A stretch of 64,000 bases of DNA from NCBI GenBank assembly GCA_045629945.1, contig JAZQSE010000017.1, positions 62,001 through 126,000 on the forward strand, read 5' to 3'. Shown here piece by piece: positions 62,740-64,000 of the stretch. Source of the stretch: UBA1765 sp045629945. GTDB lineage: Bacteria > Fibrobacterota > Fibrobacteria > Fibrobacterales > Fibrobacteraceae. A program made the position numbers and the translations under genes. The notes below the pieces were generated by a model, which saw nothing but the letters and a program-made list of their open reading frames with translations, had not been told where the DNA came from and made no database searches. The first letter of the stretch is position 1. Each line of letters opens with the position of its first letter.

Positions 62740-63479
62740 TGAAAATTAAAGCATATTCTAACGAAAGACTTGAATTTTTTGGAGACGAATTGAATCGTCG
62801 TTTTAATCCGTCTCGTTTGGAATGTGTAGAATCCTTGGATGTTTATGATGTGGTTGATTTTATTGGTTGTTCGCCAGAGTGGAAATATATAACGCCGGAT
62901 CAATCCATTCTAGGTATGACGGTGTTTGAAAAAACTGAATACTATGTGTGGCGAGAACCAAAGTATGAAAAAGGTTGCTTACCAATTAAAACCACCCTTG
63001 AAAAAGGCACCATTCTTATTGATAGAACTCTTAATGAAGGAAACAAGCAAAAACAGTATGTTGAAAATTTTACAGTGATTCACGAATGCTTTCATTGGCT
63101 ATTACACAAAGACTACTTTGAAAATACAGAGAACCCTATTCAATGTTGTTCAGAAGATACCTTGTTTGGAAAATTTTTGAGTTTAAATGCAGAAGTCGCA
63201 ACTTTAGAACATCAAGCAAATCGGTGTGCAGCATGTTTTTTAATGCCGAAAAATGCTGTGTCAAGCGAGTTTATGAAAAATGCAAGAATGCAAAACAAAC
63301 CATACTCGCCATTACCTGAAAGAACAATGAAAAAGTATATAGCTCAGACGGCCAATCAATTTGGTGTTAATTTCAATCCAATGAAGTATAGGTTACAAGA
63401 ATTGGGGTTTATTCAAAAACAAGGAGAAAATTATGGAATGGATAAAAGATCACACACCAATGTTTATGGATGTTGCTAA
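62739..63479 (+). CDS. ImmA/IrrE-family metallopeptidase (second cassette)
   Basis: 246 residues. Zinc motif HECFH at 115-119 (FTVIHECFHWLLHKDYF), followed by ATLEHQANRCAACFLMP, the third-ligand Glu helix. The N-terminal half is a ThyX-unrelated beta region with TILIDRTL. The last 47 nt overlap the next small gene. Possible sensor-protease for its XRE partner. Confidence 0.83.
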   Translation: MKIKAYSNERLEFFGDELNRRFNPSRLECVESLDVYDVVDFIGCSPEWKYITPDQSILGMTVFEKTEYYVWREPKYEKGCLPIKTTLEKGTILIDRTLNEGNKQKQYVENFTVIHECFHWLLHKDYFENTENPIQCCSEDTLFGKFLSLNAEVATLEHQANRCAACFLMPKNAVSSEFMKNARMQNKPYSPLPERTMKKYIAQTANQFGVNFNPMKYRLQELGFIQKQGENYGMDKRSHTNVYGCC

Positions 63480-63798
63480 AGATGTGAAGGGGCGTGAAGC
63501 GATTGAATATGGGTATGAAACAGAGAATGAATACAAAGATCATTTGGTTCGTGTTGTTTTTGAAAGAGATGAGCAACGCTTATTAGATTTTCTTCTGCTC
63601 GAGTTAATGAAAACATTTGACATGTACATAGGAAATGATGAAATGACAACTTTGGAGAATTGTAATGTTCCGCGAGCAATTGAAATATCGAAGTCTTTTG
63701 TGAAAAAAAATGCAAAAACTGAGGAAGCTTTTTCTAAATTTATTACACAATTGGAAAATGCCGTAAAGTATCAAAGCGATGTGTTTTTTGGAGGGTAA
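63433..63798 (+). CDS. Small helical protein of unknown function
   Basis: 121 residues starting inside the ImmA/IrrE gene with GGAG just before the ATG. Mostly helical and charged (LLDFLLLELMKTFDMYIG, FSKFITQLENAV). No family recognised. It ends just before a second possible coding region, so it is the third gene of the cassette. Confidence 0.6.
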   Translation: MEWIKDHTPMFMDVAKDVKGREAIEYGYETENEYKDHLVRVVFERDEQRLLDFLLLELMKTFDMYIGNDEMTTLENCNVPRAIEISKSFVKKNAKTEEAFSKFITQLENAVKYQSDVFFGG

Positions 63799-63808
63799 AA
63801 AAAAATTT

Positions 63809-64000
63809 ATGCAAGGTGTTAGAAAAAAGCGAACAAGAGACAAGAAAAACATGAAAATAAATTTATATCAAATAATTGGTCAATTAGAATCTTCTTTAAA
63901 AGAAATGAATGTTCCTTTTAAAGAAGGTTTTCCTATAGTTCCGAAGGAAATGCTTTTATGTAAAATGCCAAAAGAAATTTTACCTCATCCGCATCATTTA
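63809..64000 (+). CDS. Start of a further gene, cut by window end
   Basis: Open frame of 64 codons from the ATG at 63809 to the window edge, with GGAGGG about 14 nt upstream; an ATG at 63851 is an alternative. The product starts MQGVRKKRTRDKK, then NLYQIIGQLESSLKEM and PFKEGFPIVPKEMLL. Too short to classify. Same strand as the XRE-ImmA cassette, so probably part of it. Confidence 0.5.
   Translation, partial: MQGVRKKRTRDKKNMKINLYQIIGQLESSLKEMNVPFKEGFPIVPKEMLLCKMPKEILPHPHHL

Overview
The window is chromosomal DNA from a low-GC, Gram-negative, anaerobic-type bacterium. The double-membrane cell plan comes from LptD, an LptE-like lipoprotein, an Omp85-type barrel, an OmpA-family protein and many short lipoproteins. 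Anaerobic metabolism is suggested by pyruvate formate-lyase. The mixture of an MglA-type GTPase with a roadblock partner, an EpmB/EF-P pair, meso-DAP dehydrogenase, citramalate synthase, CdaA and an Rpn-type nuclease fits best with Fibrobacterota (a Fibrobacter or Hallerella relative). That assignment is inference from gene content and protein style; there is no rRNA in the window and no tRNA was recognised.

Regions 0-54.4 kb are mostly housekeeping, organised as compact operons with many 1-23 nt overlaps. 0-5.6 kb (minus): tilS-ftsH-folP-cdaA and a membrane-anchored protein cut by the window edge. 5.6-11.4 kb (plus): an MBL-fold lipoprotein, purT translationally coupled to pflB, and ddh. 11.4-14.3 kb (minus): an HU-like gene, smpB, a cell-wall amidase and yebC. 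14.5-16.7 kb: thiD, two lipoproteins (one LptE-like) and a TatD-like hydrolase. 17.1-23.2 kb: mglA-like GTPase, roadblock protein, DUF2914-like protein, a very large envelope protein and an Omp85-like barrel, apparently one operon. 23.2-24.7 kb: epmB divergent from efp. 25.7-34.7 kb: dgt, HAD phosphatase, SAHH-like protein, metal ABC permease, two secreted proteins, lptD and a zinc-ribbon protein. This block is bracketed by two arrays of intergenic repeats that share a perfect 97-bp inverted repeat. 35.3-44.7 kb: prfC, a barrel protein, an MBOAT/AlgJ-like acyltransferase pair, thyA-folA, xseA, lipoprotein-ompA-phd. 44.8-54.4 kb: cimA, hisD, scpB, mutS, an HD protein, a degenerate alpha/beta-hydrolase and htpG.

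From about 54.8 kb to the end the window changes character to an accessory, defence-like island with variable base composition. It holds an Rpn/PD-(D/E)XK nuclease, repeat debris, a putative adenine methyltransferase plus PD-(D/E)XK endonuclease (restriction-modification), and a five-gene operon: XRE regulator - ImmA/IrrE protease - DUF4417 protein - small nuclease resembling CdiA C-terminal tRNase domains - zinc-ribbon protein. It continues with an apparently 5'-truncated LlaJI-type endonuclease and a second XRE - ImmA/IrrE cassette running off the window end. The five-gene operon, with its own promoter, a palindromic putative operator and a terminator, is the best candidate here for an undescribed system. 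A recurring 12-mer, TTTTTCTAAATT, just upstream of several starts may be this organism's promoter signature.
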